Shown: one piece after another, positions 1-7,741 of the stretch
How the letters are laid out: every line of letters begins with the position of its first letter
Numbering within the stretch: the stretch's first letter is position 1
Source: Luteimonas salinisoli
GTDB taxonomy: Bacteria; Pseudomonadota; Gammaproteobacteria; Xanthomonadales; Xanthomonadaceae
Reading direction: 5' to 3'
Assembly: GCF_013425525.1 (NCBI RefSeq)
Contig: NZ_JACCKA010000094.1
Location: 139,508 to 174,226 of the forward strand
Length of the DNA: 34,719 nucleotides
Made by a program: the position numbers and the translations under genes
The notes under the pieces: generated by a model
The model's input: the letters and a program-made list of their open reading frames with translations, nothing else
Databases searched by the model: none
Told to the model about the DNA's origin: nothing

Positions 1-84
1 GGCCCGCCCCCCCCGACGCACCACTGCCCCGCCGGCCCCTCGGACGCGCCCCCTGCCCCGCCACAAGCTTGGACGCCGGATGGC

Positions 85-119
85 GGATTCGCCGCCCACC
101 CGCCTCGTAGATGGGGAGG
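85..119 (+). promoter_or_regulatory. Putative ECF-sigma promoter of the esterase gene
   Basis: A GGATTC block (85-90) and a CTCGTA block (104-109) recur 4.1 kb downstream, in front of the TonB receptor gene, with the same spacing. Across 25 bases 22 match, and a GGGAGG follows at the same distance in both copies; sequence upstream of the block is not conserved. The 15-base gap between GGATTC and CGTA fits ECF-type promoters. The esterase ATG lies 53 bases past the block and the receptor GTG 50 bases past its own. Because a FecI-type sigma gene lies between the two sites, it is the natural candidate to recognise them; that link is inference. Bases 1-84 show nothing recognisable. Confidence 0.55.
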
Positions 120-120
120 A

Positions 121-135
121 GCCGGCAGAACCGGC
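121..135 (+). other. Small hairpin in the 5' leader of the esterase mRNA
   Basis: GCCGG and CCGGC flank a five-base loop (126-130). It sits just after the putative promoter and before the AGGAG ribosome binding site at 151-155. A hairpin with a different sequence occupies the equivalent place before the receptor gene. It may stabilise the mRNA; in such GC-rich DNA a five-base stem can also arise by chance. Confidence 0.3.
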
Positions 136-161
136 CGCCGTTCCAGCCCCAGGAGCCGCCC

Positions 162-1865
162 ATGCCCGGACCGCCATCCGCCCGCAACGTCCGGTCGCGC
201 CCCGTCGCCCCATGGTTGCTGGCGCTGGCGCTGACGGTGCTGGCGCCCGTGGCCGCGGCCACCGGCTTCCGCGTGGCGCTGGATCCGGCTGTCGCGGACG
301 GCCCGGTCACCGGGCGCCTGATCGTGGCCGTGGCACGGACCGACCAGCCCGAACCACGGCTGGCGATCGGCCTGAACGGGCCGCTCGTCCTCGGGATCGA
401 CGTCGAAGGCCTGGCCCCGGGCGGAGAAATCGCCATCGGCGCGGACGCCGCGATCTACCCCCTGGACAGCCTCGACGCGCTGCCTCCCGGCGAGTACCAC
501 GTGCAGGCGGTGCTGGTGCGCTACACCCGGCTCGACCGCGCCGACGGCCATCGCCTGTGGCTGCCGTTGACCCACCGCCGGGTTCCGTTCCACGCCAAGC
601 CGGGCAACGTGTACAGCGCGGTCCAGCGGGCCGCGCTCGGCCCGGGCGCGGCCCCGGTCTCGCTGCGCCTCGCCTCGACGGTGCCGGAGCTGCCCGAACT
701 GGAGGACACGCCGTGGATCCGCCGCGTGCGCATCCGCAGCGAGATCCTGAGCGACTTCTGGGGCGTGCCGATCGACATCGGCGCCAGCGTGCTGCTGCCG
801 TGGGGCTTCGACGACGACCCGGATGCGCGCTACCCGGTGGTCTACGTCTTCGGGCACGGCGATGCCCCGTTCGGCTTCGACCCGGACCCGGACAACCATC
901 ACGAGGCGGCGGTGGCCAGGGCCCGCGACGCCAACGTCGAGACCGGCTACGCGTTCGCCCGGGCCTGGCAGGGCGAGGATTTCCCGCGCGTGGTCGCGAT
1001 CACCTTCGAGCATCCGAGCCCGTATTTCGTCGAGTCCTACGCGGTCGATTCCGCGAACAACGGCCCGTACGGAGAGGCCCTGACCACCGAGATCATGCCG
1101 GAGCTGGAACGGCGCTTCCGCGGCATCGGCCAGCCCCACGCGCGCATCGTCGAAGGGGCCTCCACCGGCGGCTGGGAAGCGCTGGCGCTGCAGCTCCACT
1201 ACCCTGACTTCTTCGGCGGCGCCTGGGTGTTCAACCCCGACCCGATCGATTTCCGCAACTACCTGCTCAGCGACATCTACGCCGACGAGAACATGTTCAG
1301 CGTGCCGGTCAACGACTGGCTGCGCAGCGAACGCCCGTTCCGCCGCACCCGCGACGGCCAGCCGCTGCTGGACCTGCGCCACCTGGCGGCGTTCGAAGCG
1401 GTGCTGGGCTCGCGCGGCCGCTCCGGCTACCAACTGGACATCTGGCAGGCCACCCACGGCCCGGCCGGCGAGGACGGCTATCCGCGGCTGCTGTTCGACA
1501 AGCGCAGCGGCGCGATCGACCGCGAGGTCGCGGCGTGGATGCGCGACAACGGCTACGACCTGAGCGCCTACGCGCACGACAACTGGGACCGGCTGGCCCC
1601 GCGCCTGCGCGGCAAGCTGCATCTGTTCGCCGGCGAGATGGACGACTTCTACCTCAACCTCGCGGTCTATCGCTTCGAGCGGATGCTCCGCGAGGTGGCC
1701 GGCGACGGCTATCCCGCGCGCTTCGAATACGGCCGGCCGATGAAGGGCCACAACTGGCACCACACCGACTGGGCCGGGGTGGTGCGCGAGATGGCCGCCC
1801 ACGTCGACGCCAACGCCCCCGATGCGGCCGCGCCCGCCCCTGCCGACTCCAGCGAAGGACCCTGA
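162..1865 (+). CDS. Exported alpha/beta-hydrolase of the putative esterase (esterase D/Fes-like) family
   Basis: The product is about 567 residues. The ATG at 162 is chosen because AGGAG (151-155) precedes it at good spacing and it opens a Sec signal peptide (Arg-rich start, hydrophobic core, Ala-x-Ala end near residue 33). An in-frame ATG at 111 would lie at the predicted transcription start. Residues about 35-190 form an all-beta-looking N-terminal domain I cannot name. Residues about 200-555 resemble the esterase D/enterochelin-esterase fold: nucleophile elbow GASTG with Ser334, a candidate acid at Asp494/Asp495 and a candidate His530 or His533/534 near the end. The substrate is unknown; related enzymes cut acyl, sugar or siderophore esters. 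The shared promoter block ties it to the receptor operon. The next gene starts one base after its stop. Confidence 0.8.
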   Translation: MPGPPSARNVRSRPVAPWLLALALTVLAPVAAATGFRVALDPAVADGPVTGRLIVAVARTDQPEPRLAIGLNGPLVLGIDVEGLAPGGEIAIGADAAIYPLDSLDALPPGEYHVQAVLVRYTRLDRADGHRLWLPLTHRRVPFHAKPGNVYSAVQRAALGPGAAPVSLRLASTVPELPELEDTPWIRRVRIRSEILSDFWGVPIDIGASVLLPWGFDDDPDARYPVVYVFGHGDAPFGFDPDPDNHHEAAVARARDANVETGYAFARAWQGEDFPRVVAITFEHPSPYFVESYAVDSANNGPYGEALTTEIMPELERRFRGIGQPHARIVEGASTGGWEALALQLHYPDFFGGAWVFNPDPIDFRNYLLSDIYADENMFSVPVNDWLRSERPFRRTRDGQPLLDLRHLAAFEAVLGSRGRSGYQLDIWQATHGPAGEDGYPRLLFDKRSGAIDREVAAWMRDNGYDLSAYAHDNWDRLAPRLRGKLHLFAGEMDDFYLNLAVYRFERMLREVAGDGYPARFEYGRPMKGHNWHHTDWAGVVREMAAHVDANAPDAAAPAPADSSEGP

Positions 1866-1866
1866 C

Positions 1867-2613
1867 ATGACCATGACCCCCCGCGACCGGCTGCTGACCG
1901 CATGGCTGATCGCCGTGACCGCGCTCTCCGGCTGGACCGCCTGGGACCGGATCGCCGCCGGCGCGGCCGCGCCGGGCCCCGCCCCAGCCGGCGAGTTCGA
2001 GGAACTCACGGTGCAGCGGATCAACGTGGTCGAGCCGAACGGGCTCAACCGCCTGGTGATCTCCAACGCCGCGCGTTTCCCCGGGCTGTTCATGGAGGGC
2101 ACCGAGTACCGCCACCACAGCCGCAAGGGAGGCGGGATGCTGTTCTTCAACGACGAGGGCGACGAATCCGGCGGCATGACCGTGGCCAGCGCCAGGCAGG
2201 ACGATGCCCACGCGGCGTCGGCAGGGCTGTTCTTCGACCAGTACAAGCAGGACCAGACCGTGGGGATGGTCTACAACGACCAGAACGGCCGCCGCGTCGC
2301 CGGGCTGCGCGTCTGGGACCGCCCGGACTATTCGATCGCGCCGCTGATGGAGATGAGCGATCGCGCCGCAGGCGCGGAATCCGACGCCGAGCGCGACGCC
2401 ATCCGCAAGGAGATGATGGACTACGCCATGGCGCGCGGCGGCGCCGGCGCCGAGCGGCTGTTCGCCGGCAAGGCGCTGGAGGACGCGGTGGTGCGGCTGG
2501 CCGATCCGGAGGGCCGGCCGCGGCTGCAGCTGATGGTCGATGCCGCGGGTGAGCCGCGGGTGGATTTCCTGGCGGCGGACGGCACCGTGCTGCGCAGCAT
2601 CACCGCGAAGTGA
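1867..2613 (+). CDS. Membrane-anchored or exported protein of unknown function
   Basis: About 248 residues. GAAGGA (1854-1859) lies 7 bases before the ATG, which begins one base after the esterase stop, so the two are almost certainly co-transcribed. Residues 8-25 are a single hydrophobic segment after a short basic start, fitting an uncleaved anchor or signal peptide. The rest is soluble and rich in Gly, Asp and Arg. It shows an alternating beta pattern with short blocks such as VVEPNGLNRLVISN and GMVYNDQNGRRVAGLRVWD, which suggests a repeated beta-hairpin module. I recognise no enzyme motif. The coupling implies a job linked to the esterase, perhaps as a periplasmic partner. Confidence 0.75.
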   Translation: MTMTPRDRLLTAWLIAVTALSGWTAWDRIAAGAAAPGPAPAGEFEELTVQRINVVEPNGLNRLVISNAARFPGLFMEGTEYRHHSRKGGGMLFFNDEGDESGGMTVASARQDDAHAASAGLFFDQYKQDQTVGMVYNDQNGRRVAGLRVWDRPDYSIAPLMEMSDRAAGAESDAERDAIRKEMMDYAMARGGAGAERLFAGKALEDAVVRLADPEGRPRLQLMVDAAGEPRVDFLAADGTVLRSITAK

Positions 2614-2659
2614 CGGGGGTCGCCGTGCGGGCAACGGGCCGGCAGCCGCAGGACGTGCT

Positions 2660-2715
2660 ATGAAACAACGGTGATGGACATGCGCAGCGCCATGGATTCC
2701 GCCCGTGGAACATGA
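2660..2715 (+). other. Two coupled mini-ORFs in the leader of the sigma gene
   Basis: ATG at 2660 follows AGGA (2650-2653) at normal spacing and encodes only MKQR before TGA. That TGA shares its last base with an ATG at 2674, which encodes a 13-residue peptide ending at 2715, inside the sigma coding region. The sigma gene itself has a GTG start and no strong ribosome binding site. Translation of the mini-ORFs could therefore feed or limit sigma translation. Short ORFs are frequent by chance, so this is weak. Confidence 0.2.
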
Positions 2716-3274
2716 GAGCCGCATCCGCTGGTTCGCGCGCGAGGTGTTGCCGCACGAAAGCGACGTGCGCCGCTGGCTGTCCTCGCGCATCCGCGGCCTG
2801 GCCATGTGCGACCTCGACGAGGTGGTGCAGGAAACCTACGCCCGGCTGTGGGCGGTGGACACCGACGGCATCAACGACGCGCGGGCCTATCTGTTCGTGA
2901 TCGCCAGGCGCGTGGTCGGCGAGACCGTCAGGAGGTCGCGGATCGTGCCGATCGAGACGGTGGCGGACATCGACGCGCTGCACGTGGCCGACGCCGGGCC
3001 CACCCCGGAGCGGCGCCTGAGCGGCCGCGAGGAGGTCGAGCGGCTGCACGCGGCGATCGCGGCGCTGCCGGTCAAGTGCCGGCAGGCGTTCGTGATGAAG
3101 AAGTTCGAGTCGCTGTCGCAGCGTGAGATCTCGGAGCGGATGAACATCTCCGAGAGCACCGTGGAAAAACACCTGGCCAAGGCCCTGAAGACGATCATGC
3201 GGGAAATGAGCAAGACGCCGGCCCTGCCGGCGCGGAGCAGCGGAAACGATGAGCGCCGGCAACGACAGCGCTGA
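2705..3274 (+). CDS. FecI-type ECF RNA polymerase sigma factor
   Basis: 189 residues, the usual size of an ECF sigma factor. Region 2 is visible at residues about 35-80, with the core-binding DLDEVVQETYARLW stretch. Region 4 lies at about 115-165, with the helix-turn-helix LSQREISERMNISESTVEKH. Both are close to the iron-starvation/FecI group. GTG at 2705 is the only usable start: an in-frame stop lies at 2672-2674 and no ATG follows until residue 34. No good ribosome binding site is visible. It overlaps the FecR gene by 26 bases, typical of a sigma/anti-sigma pair. Expected role: released from FecR when the receptor is occupied, then directing polymerase to the receptor operon. Confidence 0.92.
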   Translation: MEHESRIRWFAREVLPHESDVRRWLSSRIRGLAMCDLDEVVQETYARLWAVDTDGINDARAYLFVIARRVVGETVRRSRIVPIETVADIDALHVADAGPTPERRLSGREEVERLHAAIAALPVKCRQAFVMKKFESLSQREISERMNISESTVEKHLAKALKTIMREMSKTPALPARSSGNDERRQRQR

Positions 3275-4229
3275 GATCGACGGCATCGCCGCCGGCTGGG
3301 CGGTCAGGGCGTCCGAGGGCGCGCTGGCCGAACGCGACCGCGGCGAGCTCGAAGCCTGGCTGGCGCGCGATCCGCGCCATCGCGGGGCGTTCGTGCGCGC
3401 GCAGGCGGTCTGGCACGACCTGGATCGCGTCGCCGCGATGGCGAAGGGCGGCGGCAAGGAGGCCGCAGCGCCGCAGCGCCCCGCCCGCATGCGCGCGTTC
3501 GCCATCGCCGCCTCGCTGCTGGTGGCGGTGCTCGCCGGAGTCGGCATCGGCTACGACCACTATTCCGGGCGCCACGTGGCCGGCGTCGGCCAGATCGTGC
3601 GGCTCGCGCTGGATGACGGCTCCATCGTGGTGCTCAATACCGATTCGGAGATCCGCGTGCGCTACGGCGATTCCCGGCGCCGCATCCGCCTGCAGCGCGG
3701 CGAGGCCACCTTCCAGGTGGTGAGCGATCCGTCGCGGCCCTTCGTGGTCGAGGCCGGCGATGTCGCCGCGCGCGCGGTGGGGACCGAGTTCGCCGTGCGC
3801 CGCCTCGGCGACGCCGTGGCTGTGACCGTGCTCGAGGGCGTGGTCGAGGTCGAACGCCCCGGCTCCAAAAGCCTGGAGCAGCCGCGGCGGGCGCTGCGCA
3901 ACGACCAGGTGGTCGCCGCACGCGCCCGGCCGATGGTCGAGAGCGCACTCACCGCCGAGGAGGTCTCGCGGCGCCATTCCTGGCGCGAGGGCTACCTGAC
4001 CTTCGACGGCGAGCGCCTGGAAGCCGCGATCGCCGAGATGAACCGCTACTCCTCCATTCCGATCCGCATCGTCGATCCCGAACTCGCGGCAGAACACTTC
4101 GTCGGGGTGTTCCGCATCGGCGACACGCGCGCCTTCGCGCGCTCGGCGGCGGCGACCTTCGATGCACGCGTGGTCGAGGAATCCGGCGCGATCGTCCTGA
4201 CTCGCGATTCTCCCCCGCGCAGGCAATAG
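3249..4229 (+). CDS. FecR-type anti-sigma factor / transmembrane signal transducer
   Basis: 326 residues with the standard FecR layout. A cytoplasmic N-terminal part (1-75) carries the Trp-rich sigma-binding signature (GWAVRAS, LEAWLARDP). One membrane helix spans about 83-103. The periplasmic FecR domain covers roughly 110-215, and a C-terminal STN-contacting domain about 240-325. Known FecR proteins hold their sigma factor until a TonB receptor's STN domain signals ligand uptake, then are cut by membrane proteases. The start overlaps the sigma gene, so dosage is coupled. The stop at 4229 is followed at once by the putative promoter of the receptor gene. Confidence 0.92.
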   Translation: MSAGNDSAEIDGIAAGWAVRASEGALAERDRGELEAWLARDPRHRGAFVRAQAVWHDLDRVAAMAKGGGKEAAAPQRPARMRAFAIAASLLVAVLAGVGIGYDHYSGRHVAGVGQIVRLALDDGSIVVLNTDSEIRVRYGDSRRRIRLQRGEATFQVVSDPSRPFVVEAGDVAARAVGTEFAVRRLGDAVAVTVLEGVVEVERPGSKSLEQPRRALRNDQVVAARARPMVESALTAEEVSRRHSWREGYLTFDGERLEAAIAEMNRYSSIPIRIVDPELAAEHFVGVFRIGDTRAFARSAAATFDARVVEESGAIVLTRDSPPRRQ

Positions 4230-4230
4230 A

Positions 4231-4265
4231 GGATTCGCGGCGCACGCGCCTCGTACTCTGGGAGG
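4231..4265 (+). promoter_or_regulatory. Putative ECF-sigma promoter of the TonB receptor/peptidase operon
   Basis: GGATTC (4231-4236) and CTCGTA (4250-4255) match the block at 85-109 in 22 of 25 bases with identical spacing, followed by GGGAGG at 4260-4265. It begins one base after the FecR stop and lies 50 bases before the receptor's GTG. The position fits a FecI-like system in which the sigma/anti-sigma genes come first and the receptor operon is the target. No third copy was found in the window by eye. Confidence 0.6.
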
Positions 4266-4282
4266 GCATGCATCGCGCATGC
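4266..4282 (+). other. Hairpin in the 5' leader of the receptor mRNA
   Basis: GCATGC repeats as GCATGC around a five-base loop (4272-4276), giving a six-pair stem directly after the conserved GGGAGG. The esterase leader has a hairpin of different sequence in the same place, so position rather than sequence is kept. The ribosome binding site (GGGGAG near 4289) lies downstream of it and would stay free. Confidence 0.35.
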
Positions 4283-4304
4283 GATACCGGGGAGTACGGG
4301 GACC

Positions 4305-7300
4305 GTGAACAGCTTCGGATCACGCAGGATTCCGCAACGCAGCGGGTTGTGGCTCGCCATCGGCCTGGGCTGCGCGCTCGCCGCCGCGCCGGCGCTCGCG
4401 CAGGACCGCAGGCAGTTCGACCTGCCGCCGCAGGAGGCCGCCCAGGCGATCCGCGCGGCCGCGGAGCAGTCCGGGCTGCAGATCATGGCCCCGGAAGGCG
4501 ACCTGCGAGGGGTCCGCACCCGCGCGGTGCATGGCGACTTCGACGCGATCGAGGCCGTCCGGCTGATGTTCGAGGGCACCGGCCTGGAAGTCGTGGCCAG
4601 CGGCGACGACACCGTCACCGTACGTCGCCCGCGCGCCCCGGCGCCGCAGCCGCGACCGATCGCCCGGGCGGCCGCGCTCCCCGACGAGACCGTGGAGCTG
4701 GGCCGCATCGAGGTCACCGGCACCCGCATCAGTCGCACCGGGTTCGACACCCTGCAGGCCGCGCTGGTGACCAGCGCCGAGGAGATCGATCGCCGCGGCT
4801 ATACCAACATCGGCCAGGCGCTCGAGGACACCCCGGGCTTCGGCACCTCGGCGTCGAGCCCGGTGGGCGCCGAGCAGGCGACCCTCGGCATCGCCCAGAC
4901 CTTCGTCAACTTCTTCGGCCTGGGATCGCAGCGCACGCTGACCCTGGTCAACGGCCGGCGCTTCGTCTCGTCCAATACCGTGGCCGGCGCGGGCGGGGCG
5001 GCGGCGCCCGGATCCCAGGTGGACCTCAACGTCATCCCCGCCGGCCTGGTCGACCGGGTCGAGACCGTCGCCATCGGCGGCGCGCCGGTGTACGGCTCGG
5101 ACGCGATCGCCGGCACCGTCAACGTGATCCTCAAGGAGGATTTCGAAGGCGCCCAGGCCTCCGTGCAGTACGGCATCACCGACCGCGGCGACGGCGAGAG
5201 CTACAGCGTGCGTGGGCTGTTCGGCGGCAACTTCGCCGACGGCCGCGGCAACGCGGTGATCGGCACCGAGTATCACCGCCAGCACGGCTTGCGCCTGTCG
5301 GACCGGATGCCGTTCCGCTACGACCAGGTAGCCAACCCGGCCGACACCGGCCCCGACGACGGCATCGCCGCGCGGATGGTGGTCGACAACCTGCGCTACG
5401 CACTGTTCACCGAAGGTGGACTGCACTACGACACCCAGCTGGCGCCGATCCTGGGCTTCGACCTGCCCGGAGCGGTCCTGCCGCCGATCTACACGCGCGG
5501 CAACTACATCTACGATTCGAGCGGCACCCCGCTCCAGTTCGGCGCCGACGGCGAACTGGTGCCCTACGTGCCCGGTCGGGTGGTCCAGGAAGCGCTCGGT
5601 GCGCCGATCCTGACCGACGGCGGCGACGGCATCGATCCGGCCGACCACTTCGGCCTGCTGAGCCCGACCGAGCGCACCATCTTCAACGCGCTCGGCCATT
5701 TCGACCTGATCCCTGCGGTGCGCGCCTTCGTCGAGACCACCTATGTGCGCACCGAGGGCGTCGAACAGAGCCAGCTGTACCAGTACGCGGCGCCCCTGCT
5801 GGGCGGACCGGCGCTGAGATTCTCCGCCGACAACCCCTACCTGAGCGATCGCTCGCGCGCGATCCTGGCCGAGAACGGACTCGATGGCTTCAACCTGAGC
5901 CGCAACCTCAACGACGTGGTCGACCGGACCCCGGGCGAGACCCAGCTCGACCTGTATCGCTTCGTCGGCGGCCTGAAGGGCGATTTCCAGGCCTTCGACG
6001 ACACCTGGTCCTGGGACCTGTCGTACAACTACGGACGCAGCGAGAGCGTCTCTTCCGAGACCCACATCGATCCCGTGCGGCTGCTGCGCGCCATCGACGC
6101 GGTGCGCGACGGCAGCGGCAACGTCGTCTGCGCCTCCGGCGGCGACTGCGTGCCGATCAACCTGTTCGGCGCCGGCAACGCCAGCGCGGAAGCGATCGAC
6201 TACATCACCGACCGCGGCCGCGCCATCAGCCTCAACACCCAGAAGGTCCTGACCGGCAACCTGACCGGCGCGCTGCCGGTCGGGCTGGCCGAGCCGCTGC
6301 AGTTCAACCTAGGCGCGGAGCGCCGCACCGAGAGCGGCTCGTTCGAACCAGACGCCACCCTCCAGGCAGGCAACGTGCTGGTCGGCACCGGCGTCGGCAG
6401 TTTCGCCGGCATCGAAGGCAGCTACCGCACCACCGAGTTCTACGGCGAGGTGGTGGCCCCGCTGATCGCGGAGTCGCAGGAGCTGCGCTTCGCCAAGGCG
6501 CTGAGCCTGGAAGCCGCCGCGCGCCATGTCGACAACTCCCTCGCCGGCAGCGACCTGACCTGGTCGGCCGGCGCACGGTTCGCCCCGCGCCTGCCCGGCT
6601 GGGGCGATGGTCTGGTCTTGCGCGGGGTCTACACCCATGCGATCCGCTCGCCGGCGATCACCGAGCTGTTCCTGGGCTCGGCCCCGGTCTCGGGCTCGAT
6701 CAACGACGTGTGCAATGCGCAGAACTACAACCGCGGGGCCAATCCCGCGGTACGCGAGGCCAACTGCCGGGCCGCCCTGGCGGCGGTCGGCGTCGACGAC
6801 CCGGCGGCTTTCGCGTCCACCACCGGCGCGGTCTCGGCGTTCGGCACCCGCTCCGGCAACGTCGACCTGATGAACGAGACCGCCGACTCGTGGTCGCTCG
6901 GGTTCGTGTACCAGCCGACCGCCCTGCCCGGTTTCCGCCTGGCGATGGACTGGTCCGAGATCTCGCTCGAGAACGGCATCCAGAACCTGGGCATCGGCGC
7001 GCTGCTGGCGGCCTGCTACGACAGCGCCAACTTCCCCAACGAGCCTGCCTGCGCCAACTTCGAGCGACTGACCGCCGAGCAGGCGGCTGCGCAGCCCGGG
7101 CCGGCGCGCACCGCCGGCGACATCGCCAACGGCTACCGCACCGGCTTCGTCAATACCTCGACGCTGGACTTCTCCGGGCTGATCGGCGCCGCCGAGTACC
7201 GTTTCGACCTCGGCGCGGGCAGCATGCGCGTCGGCAGCAAGCTGTCCTACACGCACAGGTACGAGTTCGTCTCGCAGCCCGGCGTGCCGGCCCAGGACAA

Positions 7301-7640
7301 CGTCGGCAGCGTGGGCGTGCCCGAGTACCGGGCGAACCTGTCCACCGGCTACACCCGCGGCGACCTGGAGCTGGACCTGCAGGCGCTGTGGACCAGCTCG
7401 GTGGTCCGCGACCTCAACGCAACCGAGGAAGACCTGCCGCGCGAAGCCAACCACATCGGCGACTACTGGCGCTTCAACGCCACCGTCGGCTACTGGTTCG
7501 GCAGCCATGTCAAGGCGCAACTGGCGGTGAACAACCTGTTCGACCGCAAGGTGCCGTATGCCGCCCAGGTGGGCCGCAGTTTCGGCGCGTACGACCCGAT
7601 CGGCCGGACCTACCTGCTGCGCCTGAGCGCGAGCTTCTGA
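4305..7640 (+). CDS. TonB-dependent outer-membrane receptor with N-terminal STN signalling domain
   Basis: 1111 residues. The GTG start at 4305 follows GGGGAG and opens a clear signal peptide (AAAPALA cleavage near residue 32). Residues about 34-110 form the short STN domain that contacts FecR. A linker follows, then GRIEVTGTRISR at about 132-143 and the plug domain to about 290, including LVNGRRFV and the APVYGSDAIAG block. The remainder is the beta-barrel, ending in a terminal Phe as outer-membrane proteins do. It is longer than siderophore receptors (700-800) and closer in size to the large peptide- or sugar-type receptors of xanthomonads. Cysteine pairs in barrel loops (CASGGDC, CNAQN and later) hint at disulphide-held surface loops. 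The operon context suggests a peptide ligand; this is not shown directly. Confidence 0.92.
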   Translation: MNSFGSRRIPQRSGLWLAIGLGCALAAAPALAQDRRQFDLPPQEAAQAIRAAAEQSGLQIMAPEGDLRGVRTRAVHGDFDAIEAVRLMFEGTGLEVVASGDDTVTVRRPRAPAPQPRPIARAAALPDETVELGRIEVTGTRISRTGFDTLQAALVTSAEEIDRRGYTNIGQALEDTPGFGTSASSPVGAEQATLGIAQTFVNFFGLGSQRTLTLVNGRRFVSSNTVAGAGGAAAPGSQVDLNVIPAGLVDRVETVAIGGAPVYGSDAIAGTVNVILKEDFEGAQASVQYGITDRGDGESYSVRGLFGGNFADGRGNAVIGTEYHRQHGLRLSDRMPFRYDQVANPADTGPDDGIAARMVVDNLRYALFTEGGLHYDTQLAPILGFDLPGAVLPPIYTRGNYIYDSSGTPLQFGADGELVPYVPGRVVQEALGAPILTDGGDGIDPADHFGLLSPTERTIFNALGHFDLIPAVRAFVETTYVRTEGVEQSQLYQYAAPLLGGPALRFSADNPYLSDRSRAILAENGLDGFNLSRNLNDVVDRTPGETQLDLYRFVGGLKGDFQAFDDTWSWDLSYNYGRSESVSSETHIDPVRLLRAIDAVRDGSGNVVCASGGDCVPINLFGAGNASAEAIDYITDRGRAISLNTQKVLTGNLTGALPVGLAEPLQFNLGAERRTESGSFEPDATLQAGNVLVGTGVGSFAGIEGSYRTTEFYGEVVAPLIAESQELRFAKALSLEAAARHVDNSLAGSDLTWSAGARFAPRLPGWGDGLVLRGVYTHAIRSPAITELFLGSAPVSGSINDVCNAQNYNRGANPAVREANCRAALAAVGVDDPAAFASTTGAVSAFGTRSGNVDLMNETADSWSLGFVYQPTALPGFRLAMDWSEISLENGIQNLGIGALLAACYDSANFPNEPACANFERLTAEQAAAQPGPARTAGDIANGYRTGFVNTSTLDFSGLIGAAEYRFDLGAGSMRVGSKLSYTHRYEFVSQPGVPAQDNVGSVGVPEYRANLSTGYTRGDLELDLQALWTSSVVRDLNATEEDLPREANHIGDYWRFNATVGYWFGSHVKAQLAVNNLFDRKVPYAAQVGRSFGAYDPIGRTYLLRLSASF

Positions 7641-7652
7641 ACGCCGGCGCAA

Positions 7653-7677
7653 GCCGCCGGGCGCCGTCCCCGGCGGC
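7653..7677 (+). other. Strong intercistronic hairpin between receptor and S9 peptidase genes
   Basis: GCCGCCGGG (7653-7661) pairs perfectly with CCCGGCGGC (7669-7677) around a seven-base loop, 13 bases after the receptor stop. There is no T-run, so it is unlikely to be a full terminator. It more likely protects the 3' end of the receptor message or lowers downstream expression within the operon. Confidence 0.4.
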
Positions 7678-7741
7678 GCGCGATCGCCAGCGCATTCCCA
7701 CCGGCCAGCCGATCGCCCCGGCCGCATCGAGGAGTTGCATA

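Noticed and set aside
111..161. Upstream ATG at 111 as start of the esterase
   Set aside because: It falls at the predicted transcription start, has no ribosome binding site of its own, and adds residues ahead of a clean signal peptide.
4268..7741. Extension of the S9 peptidase frame upstream through the receptor gene
   Set aside because: Residues are Arg/Pro/Gly-rich noise in the wrong frame of the receptor; a good ribosome binding site and lipoprotein signal mark the true start at 7742.
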